From Lentisphaeraceae bacterium (GTDB lineage: Bacteria > Verrucomicrobiota > Lentisphaeria > Lentisphaerales > Lentisphaeraceae), in the NCBI GenBank assembly GCA_021232515.1, contig JAJPOQ010000117.1, positions 38,411 through 102,410 of the forward strand: a stretch of DNA of 64,000 nucleotides, read 5' to 3'. Position numbers and translations under genes: made by a program. The notes beneath the pieces were generated by a model. It did not search any database and was not told the DNA's origin. It saw only the letters and a list, made by a program, of their open reading frames with translations. Shown here piece after piece: positions 16,556 to 25,787 of this stretch; position 1 is the first letter of the stretch, and each line of letters opens with the position of its first letter.

Positions 16556-16623
16556 TAATTCTTATTTCTCCGTATCGGAATGTGGAGTGGCCAATAAAAA
16601 CACTAAATAAGGTCTCCTAACTT

Positions 16624-16659
16624 ACTGAAAACTGATTACTAAATCACTGAATACTAGTT
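16624..16659 (+). repeat. degenerate 7-bp repeat (ACTGAAA-like)
   Basis: Successive units ACTGAAA, ACTGATT, ACTAAAT, then (after one extra C) ACTGAAT and ACTAGTT. They fill the gap between a small membrane protein gene and the convergent dinB, and run into the dinB stop codon. Confidence 0.55.
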
Positions 16660-17736
16660 AGTATCCTCTCCAAAAAGAAGATCTAAGAAATCTAACTGCA
16701 TGTCACTGGCATCGCTTTCATCGTAGAACTTCACTCCAGCACCAAGAAGGCGGACTCGCAATTCACTACGCTCTAAACCTTGCTGAAGTAAATCGTGGAA
16801 GAAAATGTCATCGGCTCCCTGCCAAGCACGTTCTACTGTGGTCGACTGAAAGTCGTTGAACTTCACTTTCACGAAAGCTGTTTTGACTTTGTAGTCGCCA
16901 TTTTTCAAAAGGAAATTTTCTAAAGAAGTAAATAGGCGACGGATAAGAACTTTAAACTCTTCGTGACACTGTGCCTGAGTTAAATCATTCTCAAAAGTTC
17001 TCTCTTGACTGTAGGATTTTCGTCGGCGCTTATTTTCAACAGGACGATAGTCTATACCTCGAGCAAGATTATAAAGTTCCCCACCAAATTTACCAAAGCT
17101 CTTCGCAAGATCTGCCTTTTCAACTTTTTGAACATCTTCACAAGTATATAAACCCAAACCATGTAAACGCTCAGCTGTCTTTTTACCAACGCCCCAGATC
17201 TTTTCCACTTTGAGATCTTTTACAAAGTCATCTATAGCATCGGGAGTCACGACAAATTGACCATTGGGTTTTTCCCAATCACTGGCAATCTTCGCCAGAA
17301 ATTTATTTGGAGCTATACCTGCTGAAGCAGTAATATTTCTTTGTTCATAGATGCGATGGCGTATTTCTTGAGCGATAAGCGTTGCTGAACCTTTATACTT
17401 CTTACAATCACTCACATCCAAAAATGCTTCATCAAGAGAAATATTTTGAATAAGGTCTGTGTAGTCGCGAAATATCTCGAAAATAAGCCGAGATTCTTCG
17501 CGGTAAATTTCAAAATTCACTGGTACTATGACTAAGTGTGGACACTTCTGCAAAGCCATAGAACTTGGCATAGCAGAACGCACACCATACTTCCGCGCCT
17601 CGTAGTTTGCCGTGCACAAAACACTGCGTCGACTTCGCCCCCCAACAGCAACTGCTTTATTGCGTAACTCAGGCTTGTCACGCATTTCGATTGCTGCGTA
17701 AAAGCAGTCCATGTCTATGTGAATTATCTTTCGCAC
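16654..17736 (-). CDS. dinB: DNA polymerase IV (Y-family translesion polymerase)
   Basis: Protein of 360 residues, the normal DinB length. The palm motifs are present: HIDMDCFYAAIE at the N-terminus (metal-binding Asp and the steric-gate region) and SLDEAFLDVS (catalytic Asp-Glu). A helix-hairpin-helix region follows (VWGVGKKTAERLHGLG), and then the little-finger domain (RRKSYSQERTFENDL). It lacks a clear C-terminal clamp-binding QLxLF box, but MQLDFLDLLF near the end is a plausible variant. It performs error-prone lesion bypass. No LexA-type operator was recognised upstream. Confidence 0.95.
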   Translation of the reverse strand: MRKIIHIDMDCFYAAIEMRDKPELRNKAVAVGGRSRRSVLCTANYEARKYGVRSAMPSSMALQKCPHLVIVPVNFEIYREESRLIFEIFRDYTDLIQNISLDEAFLDVSDCKKYKGSATLIAQEIRHRIYEQRNITASAGIAPNKFLAKIASDWEKPNGQFVVTPDAIDDFVKDLKVEKIWGVGKKTAERLHGLGLYTCEDVQKVEKADLAKSFGKFGGELYNLARGIDYRPVENKRRRKSYSQERTFENDLTQAQCHEEFKVLIRRLFTSLENFLLKNGDYKVKTAFVKVKFNDFQSTTVERAWQGADDIFFHDLLQQGLERSELRVRLLGAGVKFYDESDASDMQLDFLDLLFGEDTN

Positions 17737-17812
17737 AATTTACTTTTATCAATAGCTGGAAGTTAGTTACGTTCTACCTTACATTGTGCGACTTGAAGGA
17801 GCAACATCAAAC

Positions 17813-18181
17813 ATGCATGAATACAGTACAGCTTTACTACAGATAGTTTCGACAAAAATGAGTGCCGACGAATTGGCCGAAGGCCTGAGCTTGCCTAACG
17901 CAGCTAGACAACAACCGCCACCGCCACACTCATACTTTGGATTTGAGACAAAGACTATATGCTCAAGCGATGATCTAAATGCTCATATTGATGTTCTTTT
18001 AAGTAAGCTTTCCTTCAAAAAAGGCTTCTTGAAAGAAAGACAACTTTCTGGTGACGAGATCACCGTTATCTGGTTTGCGAACTCACAAAAAGCACCTTTT
18101 TCCATCTTAACGCCGAATTCCATGAAAGCTTTAGCCGACTTCAATTTGTCAATATTAATCAAAAACTCGCCGGCACAATGA
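17813..18181 (+). CDS. DUF4279-like protein
   Basis: Protein of 122 residues. The layout resembles the DUF4279 family: an N-terminal strand YSTALLQIVS, a loop with DELAEGLSLPNAARQ, the helix DDLNAHIDVLLSKL, and a C-terminal TVIWFAN ... MKALADFNLSILI. The function of that family is unknown. I choose ATG 17813 because GAAGGAG lies 11 bp upstream; an earlier in-frame GTG at 17786 has no such site. Its stop overlaps the next gene's start (ATGA), so the two are translationally coupled. Confidence 0.6.
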   Translation: MHEYSTALLQIVSTKMSADELAEGLSLPNAARQQPPPPHSYFGFETKTICSSDDLNAHIDVLLSKLSFKKGFLKERQLSGDEITVIWFANSQKAPFSILTPNSMKALADFNLSILIKNSPAQ

Positions 18182-19050
18182 AACTAACAGTCCTCTGTAT
18201 TCTGACTTTATTAATAAGCTCATGTTCTAAAAACTTCACAGACCCTCAAGCTTTTAGTTTAATTCCTGCCGATTTTAAAGTTATTGCAAAAGTCGATATC
18301 GATAAAGCTACAAAAATAAATGGCCTAGGTAGCCGACTCCTTTACGAAAGAAAACGAAAGCCAACTCTACAGATATTACCAATTAAAGACATCCAGACTC
18401 TTTACCTTGCCGCTGGTTCTGCCAAAGCGACAGCTGAAAAAGGTGGACTTTATATCAGCCAGATGAAAACTAACACGGATTTAGAGAAGCTCGTAAAAAA
18501 CTTCATGGTAGACTTTTCTAAAGATAAAGAAGTCATACTTGGCAAAAGTAAATTCAATGACCTCATCATTCATACAATCCGCGACAAAAAGCAAGAGATC
18601 GCTATTTGCCAAGTTGGCCCAAAAACCTGTATCGGTGGACCTTTAAAACAAGTTTTAGCATCTTTAAAGTGCGGTGAGAAGAATATTCAAAATAACAAGA
18701 CCTTGCAGAAGTATATGACTAGTGGTAAAGATGCTGATATGGCCATTTATATTCTTTCATCTGAAGACGGTGGCAGTCTTTTTCAAGGAGTTAATTTCTT
18801 TGAAACGGGTTTTATCACCATCTCGGGTCAAAATGATGCCACTCACATTTCAATCCAAACAGATTGTCTCGATGAGGAAACCGCCAAGAAAACAACTAGT
18901 GCCTTGACTGTTATTCGAACTCTCTTGCTCTACTCAAAAGCAAAGTATATAAAAGCTCAAGACATAGTCATTTCTCAGAAAGGCAAAGCCGCAATCGCAG
19001 TTGCGAATCTTTCTAAAGAAGCTATGAACGATCTTTTTGAAAAGGATTAA
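18178..19050 (+). CDS. lipoprotein of unknown function
   Basis: Protein of 290 residues beginning with a lipoprotein signal (MKLTVLCILTLLISSC; lipobox LISSC). The mature part opens with IPADFKVIAKVDIDKA, a pattern seen in exported proteins of PVC bacteria that are annotated only as hypothetical. No catalytic motif is visible. It is coupled to the DUF4279-like gene by 4 bp upstream and overlaps the convergent nitrilase-family gene by 4 bp downstream. Confidence 0.65.
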   Translation: MKLTVLCILTLLISSCSKNFTDPQAFSLIPADFKVIAKVDIDKATKINGLGSRLLYERKRKPTLQILPIKDIQTLYLAAGSAKATAEKGGLYISQMKTNTDLEKLVKNFMVDFSKDKEVILGKSKFNDLIIHTIRDKKQEIAICQVGPKTCIGGPLKQVLASLKCGEKNIQNNKTLQKYMTSGKDADMAIYILSSEDGGSLFQGVNFFETGFITISGQNDATHISIQTDCLDEETAKKTTSALTVIRTLLLYSKAKYIKAQDIVISQKGKAAIAVANLSKEAMNDLFEKD

Positions 19051-19913
19051 TCGATAAATAAGTCGGCGTAGACTATTTCACTACCTGTTTCTTTGGGGCT
19101 GATACTTAAAACTACGCCATTTTTATAAACAACATTACTCCAACCACAACCAATCCACGGCTCTTTGCCTTTCTCTTGAGACCAATTCGCGGCAATGACT
19201 GAGAATTTATTTGGAACAACCACCTTCTTCGGAAAACGATTTTTATACCAATCCTCTGTGTTTGGGCCATACCAACCGACAGAATAAAGAACTATATCTA
19301 CCTTTTTAGCGGCCAACTTAGCTGGCATAGAGTGAACATCGTAACAAATCATCATTCCTAAACGACCATATTCCGTATCCACGACTTGTGCTTCGAGTTC
19401 TCCTTCCGAACACCAACCGCTATCACCATGCTTCCACAAGTCCTGTTTGCGATGGTGAGCTACTATTTCGCCTTTTGGGTTAGCTAAAACTACTGAGTTA
19501 TAAAATTCCCCTTCTGCACTTTCTATGAATGGAATCGTTAAGTAAACAGCTAATTCTTTAGCCAAACCTGAAAAATATTGAATAGATTCGCCATCTACTT
19601 TTTCGGCTGCTTTGTGAATGCTTAACTCTGTTTCTGTCTCTTTCCCTGTTGTCCAAGTTATATCGTTTATAGGGTCCATATAACCTGTAACTGCAGCTTC
19701 TGGCAAGACAATAATCTTGGCGCCTTTCGACACTGATTCATGAATAAGTTGAGTTAAGCTCTCACGGTTTTCTTGGATCTTCCCCATAGCCGAGAAACAC
19801 TGTATTGCAGCCACTTTCACTTTTTTACGAGCACTAGATTTTTGATCGGGCTCGACTTGAGAAGGTTTGCATGCCGTCGCTAAAAGAATGAGTAAAAGTA
19901 GTAGAATTTTCAT
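19047..19913 (-). CDS. nitrilase-superfamily (carbon-nitrogen hydrolase) lipoprotein
   Basis: Protein of 288 residues from ATG 19913. That start gives a clean lipoprotein signal (MKILLLLLILLATAC), which an upstream in-frame ATG at 19970 would bury. The Glu-Lys-Cys triad of the superfamily is visible: Glu in VLPEAAVTGY, Lys in HHRKQDLWKHG and Cys in MMICYDVHSMP. These enzymes hydrolyse amides or nitriles. The lipid anchor places this one outside the inner membrane. Substrate unknown. It is divergent from the sialate-O-acetylesterase-like gene. Confidence 0.82.
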   Translation of the reverse strand: MKILLLLLILLATACKPSQVEPDQKSSARKKVKVAAIQCFSAMGKIQENRESLTQLIHESVSKGAKIIVLPEAAVTGYMDPINDITWTTGKETETELSIHKAAEKVDGESIQYFSGLAKELAVYLTIPFIESAEGEFYNSVVLANPKGEIVAHHRKQDLWKHGDSGWCSEGELEAQVVDTEYGRLGMMICYDVHSMPAKLAAKKVDIVLYSVGWYGPNTEDWYKNRFPKKVVVPNKFSVIAANWSQEKGKEPWIGCGWSNVVYKNGVVLSISPKETGSEIVYADLFID

Positions 19914-20067
19914 CGAATACTTTAGAAGAGGAAAAGACAAAAGTAAACTCTTAATTTCATCGAATAGCATACTCGATTATCAGTATGAAGTGATTCAAAT
20001 TCAGATAAAGGTAGAGTCACTTGCTCGTGGGATTCCTCAAACTGTACTATTATTCATGTATCAATAG

Positions 20068-20880
20068 ATGCTAAAAATATCGAAACTTATAAGGTTGAAC
20101 TTCGTGAAATACATCTTGCTCTCTTTTCTTTTTATCTCGACGAGCCTAAGTGCTACAGAGAAAGAACCTCTTCCTGTTTTTATCTTAGTTGGTCAGAGTA
20201 ATATGGTGGGCAAAAGAAGTCTTATTTCTAAGTTACCTAAGCACTTAACTCCTGCACAAAAAGATGCACTCTTCTATCACTCTAAAAAAGGGTGGAAAGC
20301 TCTTAAACCTAGCGAAACAGAAAAGCAGGGTTTCGGACCAGAAATAAGCTTTGCCTATGAAATGCAAAAGCTCATGCAAACTCAAATTGGCATTATCAAG
20401 TTTAGTATTGGCGGTACAAATCTTCACACTCAATGGAATCGAAATAACCCAAAGTCTCTTTATCACAAAACGATAAACTTATACAAAAAAGCAACTAAAG
20501 AAAAGAACATTAAAGTCCTCGGAATAATCTGGGTTCACGGTGGTGCAGATGCCAAGCGCAAGAAAGATGCGATTGCCTATGAAAAGAATTTTCGAAAGCT
20601 TATCACCAACTTCCAAGAGGATTGTAATGCTCCAGAATTAAAAGTCCTCTGCGGGCGCTGTGGGACATCTCCAACTCCCGAAGCCTATAGAAAGGTAAAA
20701 CCTTATATCGACATCGTCAGAGAAGCTCAAGACAAGCTTAAGTATAAGTTCTACAAATCAGTCGATCTCGATCACATCTCAACTGGCCCTGACAATGTTC
20801 ACTTTGATACGAAAGGCATGGTTAAAACGGGTGAGCTCTATGCTGAAGAAATGTTTAAGTTGATCCAAGACCAAAAATAG
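20068..20880 (+). CDS. exported sialate O-acetylesterase-like (SASA) carbohydrate esterase
   Basis: Protein of 270 residues. VFILVGQSNMVG carries the catalytic Ser of the SASA/DUF303 family, SIGGTNLHTQW is block II, and DNVHFDTKGM holds the catalytic Asp/His near the C-terminus. An N-terminal signal segment is present; GTG 20104 (with AAGG ten bases upstream) gives a neater signal peptide than ATG 20068 and may be the true start. The expected role is removing acetyl groups from sugars of marine polysaccharides, which suits the sulfatases elsewhere in the window. Confidence 0.82.
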   Translation: MLKISKLIRLNFVKYILLSFLFISTSLSATEKEPLPVFILVGQSNMVGKRSLISKLPKHLTPAQKDALFYHSKKGWKALKPSETEKQGFGPEISFAYEMQKLMQTQIGIIKFSIGGTNLHTQWNRNNPKSLYHKTINLYKKATKEKNIKVLGIIWVHGGADAKRKKDAIAYEKNFRKLITNFQEDCNAPELKVLCGRCGTSPTPEAYRKVKPYIDIVREAQDKLKYKFYKSVDLDHISTGPDNVHFDTKGMVKTGELYAEEMFKLIQDQK

Positions 20881-20955
20881 TTTTTATAATACATCTCTCA
20901 GTATTTCTGTGTGAGTCTTTGAGTCTCTCAGTATGGAAACTCAAAAGCTTATTTA

Positions 20956-21064
20956 CACGCAGAGGCGGAAAGACGCGGAGAAAGAAGTAATCTAAAAAGA
21001 TTTACCACATTTCTAAATATAGGCTCTTAAATAGCCTTTCTCTGTGCCTCAGCGGCTCTGCGTG
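20956..21064. repeat. imperfect inverted repeat of a CACGCAGAGGCG-type element
   Basis: The arms at 20956-20984 and 21036-21064 are reverse complements at 22 of 29 positions, separated by 51 bp. A third related copy (CTCGCAGAGATGCAAAGGCG) lies at 21103-21127. The motif is itself a degenerate short repeat (GCAGAGRCG-like) of a kind scattered in many bacterial genomes. It fills the 254-bp gap between the esterase gene and the next leftward gene; nothing else was seen in that gap. Confidence 0.65.
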
Positions 21065-21134
21065 AGATTATTTTATCTCTCTAAAATTAAGAATGGGATT
21101 ATCTCGCAGAGATGCAAAGGCGTGAAGTAAGGTA

Positions 21135-21602
21135 TTAACGAAAATACCTAAGGATTCCTCTTACGTAATAAGTAGCTTTACTGTCTCCTAAACTGACCAA
21201 TACACTATTTTCAAAGCCATCAGTGTTTCCTACTTCTTTGATCAATGCAATCAGATACTCCTTAGAGTCTTGATTCAACGGTTTTTTCTGAGGAATAATA
21301 GCGTTATTACCATAGAGACTATTTACATCCTTGATGATTATAAACTTTTCAAAATCATTGTTATGAGGAATGAAAACTTCATTTGTAAAAATACCATTTT
21401 TATAAAGTTTGATTCCAAGACTGCCGCCATCCAAATAAGTATCTGCACTAAGCCTCGTCACTCCTTCACATTCAGCTAGAAGTATTTTATCAACTTTAGC
21501 AAGATCATACTTAGGAACGAAAGAATTGATGAAAAGACCAATCATAAGGATGATAAATACAACGATTATCTTTTTCTTTAAACTTAATTTAGCCATCTTC
21601 AC
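21135..21602 (-). CDS. single-pass membrane protein of unknown function
   Basis: Protein of 155 residues with a basic N-terminus and one membrane helix (KIIVVFIILMIGLFINSFV, about 9-27), followed by about 125 residues predicted outside the membrane. No recognised domain. It lies downstream of the suf operon on the same strand, but the terminator at 21651-21676 separates them. Confidence 0.55.
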   Translation of the reverse strand: MKMAKLSLKKKIIVVFIILMIGLFINSFVPKYDLAKVDKILLAECEGVTRLSADTYLDGGSLGIKLYKNGIFTNEVFIPHNNDFEKFIIIKDVNSLYGNNAIIPQKKPLNQDSKEYLIALIKEVGNTDGFENSVLVSLGDSKATYYVRGILRYFR

Positions 21603-21650
21603 CCTTTAATATTTTCACTAATCTATTCTCATCTATCGATAAAACAAAAA

Positions 21651-21676
21651 AGCCTAAAAGAGTTAACTTTCAGGCT
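21651..21676 (-). terminator. intrinsic terminator after sufD
   Basis: The stem AGCCT-A-AAAG / CTTT-C-AGGCT (one mismatch) is followed on the minus strand by a T-rich run beginning TTTTTTGTTTT. It lies about 50 bp past the sufD stop and marks the end of the Rrf2-sufBCD transcript. Confidence 0.7.
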
Positions 21677-21723
21677 TTAAAAAGGAACTTTATTTTTGCA
21701 CCGAAATGCGAAATTCCAAAAAC

Positions 21724-22992
21724 TTATTTATCGAAAAGAGTTAAGTAAAGTTCGTCGAGATACTGACGGATAGCTTCACTTTTCACTTTGGCGATTATCT
21801 CTTCCATGTGACCATGAACGAGCATTGCCATAGCAGCTTCTTTTGAGATACAACGACTCTGGATGTAGAAAAGCTCATCGTCATTTAACTGACCGATGGC
21901 TGCTCCGTGAGCGGCTTTTACGTCATCTGCATAGACATCAAGCTCAGGCTTAGTATCTACACGAGCACTCTGACTCAAAAGCAAGTTTTTGTTCATCTGT
22001 GAGGAGTCAACTTGCTGAGCATCTCTAGCAATGAAAACTTTACCGTTAAAAACACCACGGCTGCGATCGTCTAGTATGCCTTTATAAAGCTGGTCACTAT
22101 AAGTTCGAGCACTGTTGTGATTTATCGCTGTATGATTGTCAGCTAGCTGATTATTTCGAATAGCATACAAACCTTGAAGACCTGCAAAAGCATTTTCGTC
22201 ATTTAAAGCTGTATCGAGATAGTTACGAGAAACTTTAGAACCATTTGCCAAAACTACTGAGTTAAAACGACTGTCTCTTTCCTGAGATACATTTACAGAA
22301 CCTATGTGGAAAGACTCGTCATTTTGAGCTTGGTTTTTGGTGTAATTTAGCTCGGCATTTTTCGCTAGCTGTATGTCAGTCACAGAGTTTGAGAAGACAA
22401 CTTCGTCACCAAGTGTGATATAGTCTTCAAGAATCTCAGCACTTGCGCTTTGACCAAGAGAAATGATATTTCTCGGCATAGAAGCCATGCCTTGAGTCGC
22501 ACCAATGTAAAGAATGTGTAGCGGCTGATCCAACTCTTGCTTAGCTTCAAGTTTTACAAAGACGCCTTCTTGAACATTTGCTTTATTCAGGTTTGTAAAA
22601 GCACTGTCGATCGCAGACTGACCGATGATCTTCTCAACTTCTTCAGCATTTTCAACTATTGCTTTAGAAAGAGGCTTTATTTCAAAACCTTCAGGCAAGT
22701 TTGAAAGGCTTTCTGAGAATATACCGTCAGTAAATACTAAAGAGTATGTTCCTGAAATGAGTGGTGCTTCTACTTCACTTTCGGTTTCAGCAAAAGAAAA
22801 TAGACCTTTAAGAAGTCCAGCAATATTTGTGTACTTCCACTCTTCAACTTTCTGAGTTGGGAATCCACTAGCTTGAACATCACTTAAAGCTTGAGAGCGT
22901 AGGTCATCTAACCATTGTTGCCCTGAAGCTTCGATTTTTAAGTCGCTGATGAATTCACCAGCTGGTAATGATAATTTACTCACTAAACTCAC
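21724..22992 (-). CDS. sufD: Fe-S cluster assembly protein SufD
   Basis: Protein of 422 residues, the usual SufD size. The N-terminal helical region contains FPTQKVEEWKYTN, and the beta-helix core ends with DVKAAHGAAIGQLNDDELFYIQSRCIS, the conserved SufB/D C-terminal signature. It forms the SufBC2D scaffold with SufB and SufC in the cytoplasm. Only 2 bp separate it from sufC upstream. No sufS or sufE/U follows; the operon ends here at a terminator. Confidence 0.95.
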   Translation of the reverse strand: MSLVSKLSLPAGEFISDLKIEASGQQWLDDLRSQALSDVQASGFPTQKVEEWKYTNIAGLLKGLFSFAETESEVEAPLISGTYSLVFTDGIFSESLSNLPEGFEIKPLSKAIVENAEEVEKIIGQSAIDSAFTNLNKANVQEGVFVKLEAKQELDQPLHILYIGATQGMASMPRNIISLGQSASAEILEDYITLGDEVVFSNSVTDIQLAKNAELNYTKNQAQNDESFHIGSVNVSQERDSRFNSVVLANGSKVSRNYLDTALNDENAFAGLQGLYAIRNNQLADNHTAINHNSARTYSDQLYKGILDDRSRGVFNGKVFIARDAQQVDSSQMNKNLLLSQSARVDTKPELDVYADDVKAAHGAAIGQLNDDELFYIQSRCISKEAAMAMLVHGHMEEIIAKVKSEAIRQYLDELYLTLFDK

Positions 22993-22994
22993 TC

Positions 22995-23747
22995 CTAACC
23001 TATGAGCCAGTCGTATCCCTTTTCCTCGATCTCGAGGGCAAGGGACTTATCACCAGTCTTAATAATTTTTCCATCATAAAGGATATGAACAAAGTCAGGT
23101 ACTACATAGTCGAGCAGTCTCTGATAGTGCGTTACTAAAACGAAGCTATTATGCTTATTTTTCAAAGTATTTATACCGTTAGCAACGATCTTCATAGAGT
23201 CGACGTCTAGACCTGAGTCAGTTTCATCAAGAAAAGCAAGACGAGGATTTAGGACGGCCATTTGAAGGATTTCGTTTCTCTTCTTTTCACCACCTGAGAA
23301 GTCAACATTTACTGGACGACTAAGCATGGATTCTTTCATTTTCAGAAGCTCCATCTTGTCTTTGATAAACTCGTTAAAGTCCATAGGGTCCATTTCTTCT
23401 GCGCCTTGGTGACGACAGATAGCGTTGTAAGCTGCTCTTAGGAAAACTGTGTTACTTACACCAGGGATTTCAACTGGGTACTGAAAACTAAGAAAAACAC
23501 CTTCACGCGCTCTCTCTTCTGGCTCAAGTTCTAAAAGGTTCTTCTCTTTGAAGTTCACTTCAAAATCAACTGAACCACCAGTTACTTCATAGTCTGGGTG
23601 ACCTGTGATAACTTTAGAAAGTGTACTTTTGCCAGAACCGTTTGGTCCCATGATTGCATGAACTTCACCAGGATTGACGGTAAGGTTTATGCCTCTTAAA
23701 ATTTCTTTATCTGCAACTTGTGCTGTAAGGTTACTAACTTTTAACAT
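22995..23747 (-). CDS. sufC: Fe-S cluster assembly ATPase SufC
   Basis: Protein of 250 residues of the ABC ATPase family. It has Walker [11 protein letters not shown] (about 34-43), signature motif [11 protein letters not shown], Walker [13 protein letters not shown] (the extended SufC form) and the switch His in [10 protein letters not shown]. It drives conformational change of the SufBCD scaffold. It sits between sufD (2 bp) and sufB (21 bp). Confidence 0.97.
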   Translation of the reverse strand: MLKVSNLTAQVADKEILRGINLTVNPGEVHAIMGPNGSGKSTLSKVITGHPDYEVTGGSVDFEVNFKEKNLLELEPEERAREGVFLSFQYPVEIPGVSNTVFLRAAYNAICRHQGAEEMDPMDFNEFIKDKMELLKMKESMLSRPVNVDFSGGEKKRNEILQMAVLNPRLAFLDETDSGLDVDSMKIVANGINTLKNKHNSFVLVTHYQRLLDYVVPDFVHILYDGKIIKTGDKSLALEIEEKGYDWLIG

Positions 23748-23768
23748 ATTGATTTCCTGTAGGTAAAT

Positions 23769-25214
23769 TTATCCGATACTGTTTTCTAGTTTCATTTCTA
23801 GGAGTTTGACGGCTTCGACTGAAAACTCCATCGGTAGTTCCTTAAATACTTCTTTACAGAAGCCATTGACTAGTAGTGAAATGGCACCTTCGACATCTAT
23901 CCCTCTAGATTGAAGATAGAAGATCTGATCTGCATTTATTTTAGACGTAGATGCCTCATGCTCGATAGTCGCAGAACTGTTTGAGCACTCAAGGTAAGGG
24001 AAAGTTGACGCGCTGCATTTATCTCCAACAAGTAGAGAATCGCACTGTGAATAATTACGAGCATTTTCCGCTCCTGCCGCAATTTTCACAAGACCACGGT
24101 AAGCATTTGAAGAATTATCTGCAGATATACCTTTAGAGATAATCGTACTACTCGTATTTTTACCGAGGTGGATCATTTTCGTACCAGTGTCCGCTTGCAT
24201 GCGATTGTTCGTCAATGCAACAGAGTAAAACTCACCAGTTGAGTTGTCTCCTTTAAGAACAACACTAGGGTACTTCCAGGTTATAGCTGAGCCAGCTTCT
24301 ACTTGAGTCCAAGAAATTTTAGAATTGTAACCTTCACAAACACCGCGTTTAGTAACGAAGTTGTAGATACCACCCACGCCGTTTTCATCGCCAGCGTACC
24401 AGTTCTGAACTGTTGAGTAGTTTACTTCTGCATTGTCCAAAGCAACTATTTCAACGACAGCAGCGTGCAATTGATTTTCGTCTCGCATAGGTGCTGTGCA
24501 ACCTTCGAGGTAGTTCACAAAACTACTTTCTTCGGCAACGATCAGAGTTCTCTCGAACTGACCAGTTTCTGCAGCATTTATACGGAAATATGTAGAAAGA
24601 TCTAGAGGACAACGAACGCCTTTAGGGATGAAACAAAATGATCCATCTGTAAAAACAGCTGAGTTTAACGCTGAGTAAAAGTTGTCTTGTACTGGAACCA
24701 CACTTGCCAAATATTTTTTAACAAGTTCTGGGTGGTCCTTGATCGCCTCAGACATGGAACAAAAAATAACACCGTGTTTTTCAAGTTCTGCTTGGTGAGT
24801 TGTACCAACTGAAACTGAATCAAAGACTGCATCTACCGCAACGCCTGCAAGCCTCTTTTGTTCGGTTACTGGTATACCAAGTTTATCAAATGTCTTTATA
24901 AGCTCTGGGTCTACCTCATCTAAACTTTCAGGTTTATCACCAGACTCCTGCTCTTTGCTTTTTGGAGCCGAGTAGTAACGGATGTCTTGAAAATCAATTG
25001 GTGGATAACTGACATGAGCCCAAGTAGGCTCGTCCATTTTTTGCCATCTTTCAAAAGCTTTTAATCTAAATTCCAACATCCACTCCGGCTCTTCTTTTTT
25101 AGAAGAAATTAATCGGATGATGTCTTCATTGAGACCTTTTGGAGCTACATCACCTTCGATGTCTGTAACAAAGCCATACTTATCTTGGCTTAAAGCGTGT
25201 CTCATTATTTCCAT
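23769..25214 (-). CDS. sufB: Fe-S cluster assembly protein SufB
   Basis: Protein of 481 residues, the typical length. Recognisable blocks are KYGFVTDIE at the N-terminus, [50 protein letters not shown] and the [17 protein letters not shown] tail. It is the scaffold subunit that receives sulfur and builds the nascent cluster. It starts 18 bp after the Rrf2 regulator gene, so the operon order is rrf2-sufB-sufC-sufD. Confidence 0.96.
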   Translation of the reverse strand: MEIMRHALSQDKYGFVTDIEGDVAPKGLNEDIIRLISSKKEEPEWMLEFRLKAFERWQKMDEPTWAHVSYPPIDFQDIRYYSAPKSKEQESGDKPESLDEVDPELIKTFDKLGIPVTEQKRLAGVAVDAVFDSVSVGTTHQAELEKHGVIFCSMSEAIKDHPELVKKYLASVVPVQDNFYSALNSAVFTDGSFCFIPKGVRCPLDLSTYFRINAAETGQFERTLIVAEESSFVNYLEGCTAPMRDENQLHAAVVEIVALDNAEVNYSTVQNWYAGDENGVGGIYNFVTKRGVCEGYNSKISWTQVEAGSAITWKYPSVVLKGDNSTGEFYSVALTNNRMQADTGTKMIHLGKNTSSTIISKGISADNSSNAYRGLVKIAAGAENARNYSQCDSLLVGDKCSASTFPYLECSNSSATIEHEASTSKINADQIFYLQSRGIDVEGAISLLVNGFCKEVFKELPMEFSVEAVKLLEMKLENSIG

Positions 25215-25232
25215 AAATTCTAAAATCCTGTT

Positions 25233-25670
25233 CTAGCAGGATCCCTCCTTTTCAGGGCAGCGACTTTCATAATCCATAACCTCTTTGAGGCTGATAGTAC
25301 TAAAAAAGTCACGCATTCTTTTGTTTAAATTCACTAATGGCGGAATGATATTACACGATGAGGCCATAGAGCAGTTACTCTCACTTTGAACACAATTGAC
25401 TAGACTGAGAGGTTCCACAACCATCTCCATGAAATCTAGAAAATTTATTTCGGCTAGGTCCATTCGTAATGAATATCCACCATGAGCTCCCTTTTCAGAC
25501 TTTAGAACACCACCAGTAACCATTTTTTGCATAGATCTGGAGGTAACATCAAAAGGAGTCCCATACTTTTCGCATATCTCTTTAACAGAAGTAAGTTCAG
25601 TGGATTCTTTCAAATAAATGTGCCTGAGCGCCATCATGGCATACTCTACTTTTTTATTTATCTTGAACAT
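25233..25670 (-). CDS. Rrf2-family (IscR/SufR-like) Fe-S-sensing repressor
   Basis: Protein of 145 residues with an N-terminal winged helix (KVEYAMMALRHIYL, then CEKYGTPFDVTSRSMQKM and GGVLKSEKGAHGGYSL). Three cysteines, spaced C-x6-C-x5-C (CVQSESNCSMASSC), probably bind an Fe-S cluster; IscR uses C-x5-C-x5-C. It leads the suf operon and very likely autoregulates it according to cluster status. Confidence 0.88.
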   Translation of the reverse strand: MFKINKKVEYAMMALRHIYLKESTELTSVKEICEKYGTPFDVTSRSMQKMVTGGVLKSEKGAHGGYSLRMDLAEINFLDFMEMVVEPLSLVNCVQSESNCSMASSCNIIPPLVNLNKRMRDFFSTISLKEVMDYESRCPEKEGSC

Positions 25671-25723
25671 TAATTTACCTCAGCTTAAATAAATAAGACT
25701 TTTTTTGACTCATTTAACTTTCC

Positions 25724-25742
25724 TAGATTGATAATCACTTTC
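25724..25742. promoter_or_regulatory. possible Fur-box-like site upstream of the suf operon
   Basis: A 19-bp stretch containing GATAATCA matches the classical Fur consensus (GATAATGATAATCATTATC) at 14 of 19 positions by eye. It lies about 55 bp upstream of the Rrf2 start. Iron control of suf is well known in other bacteria, but AT-rich DNA produces such matches easily. Confidence 0.25.
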
Positions 25743-25787
25743 ACAGCAATTACAAGGAGTGAAGAAAAAAAAGAGCTAAAGAGGAGC

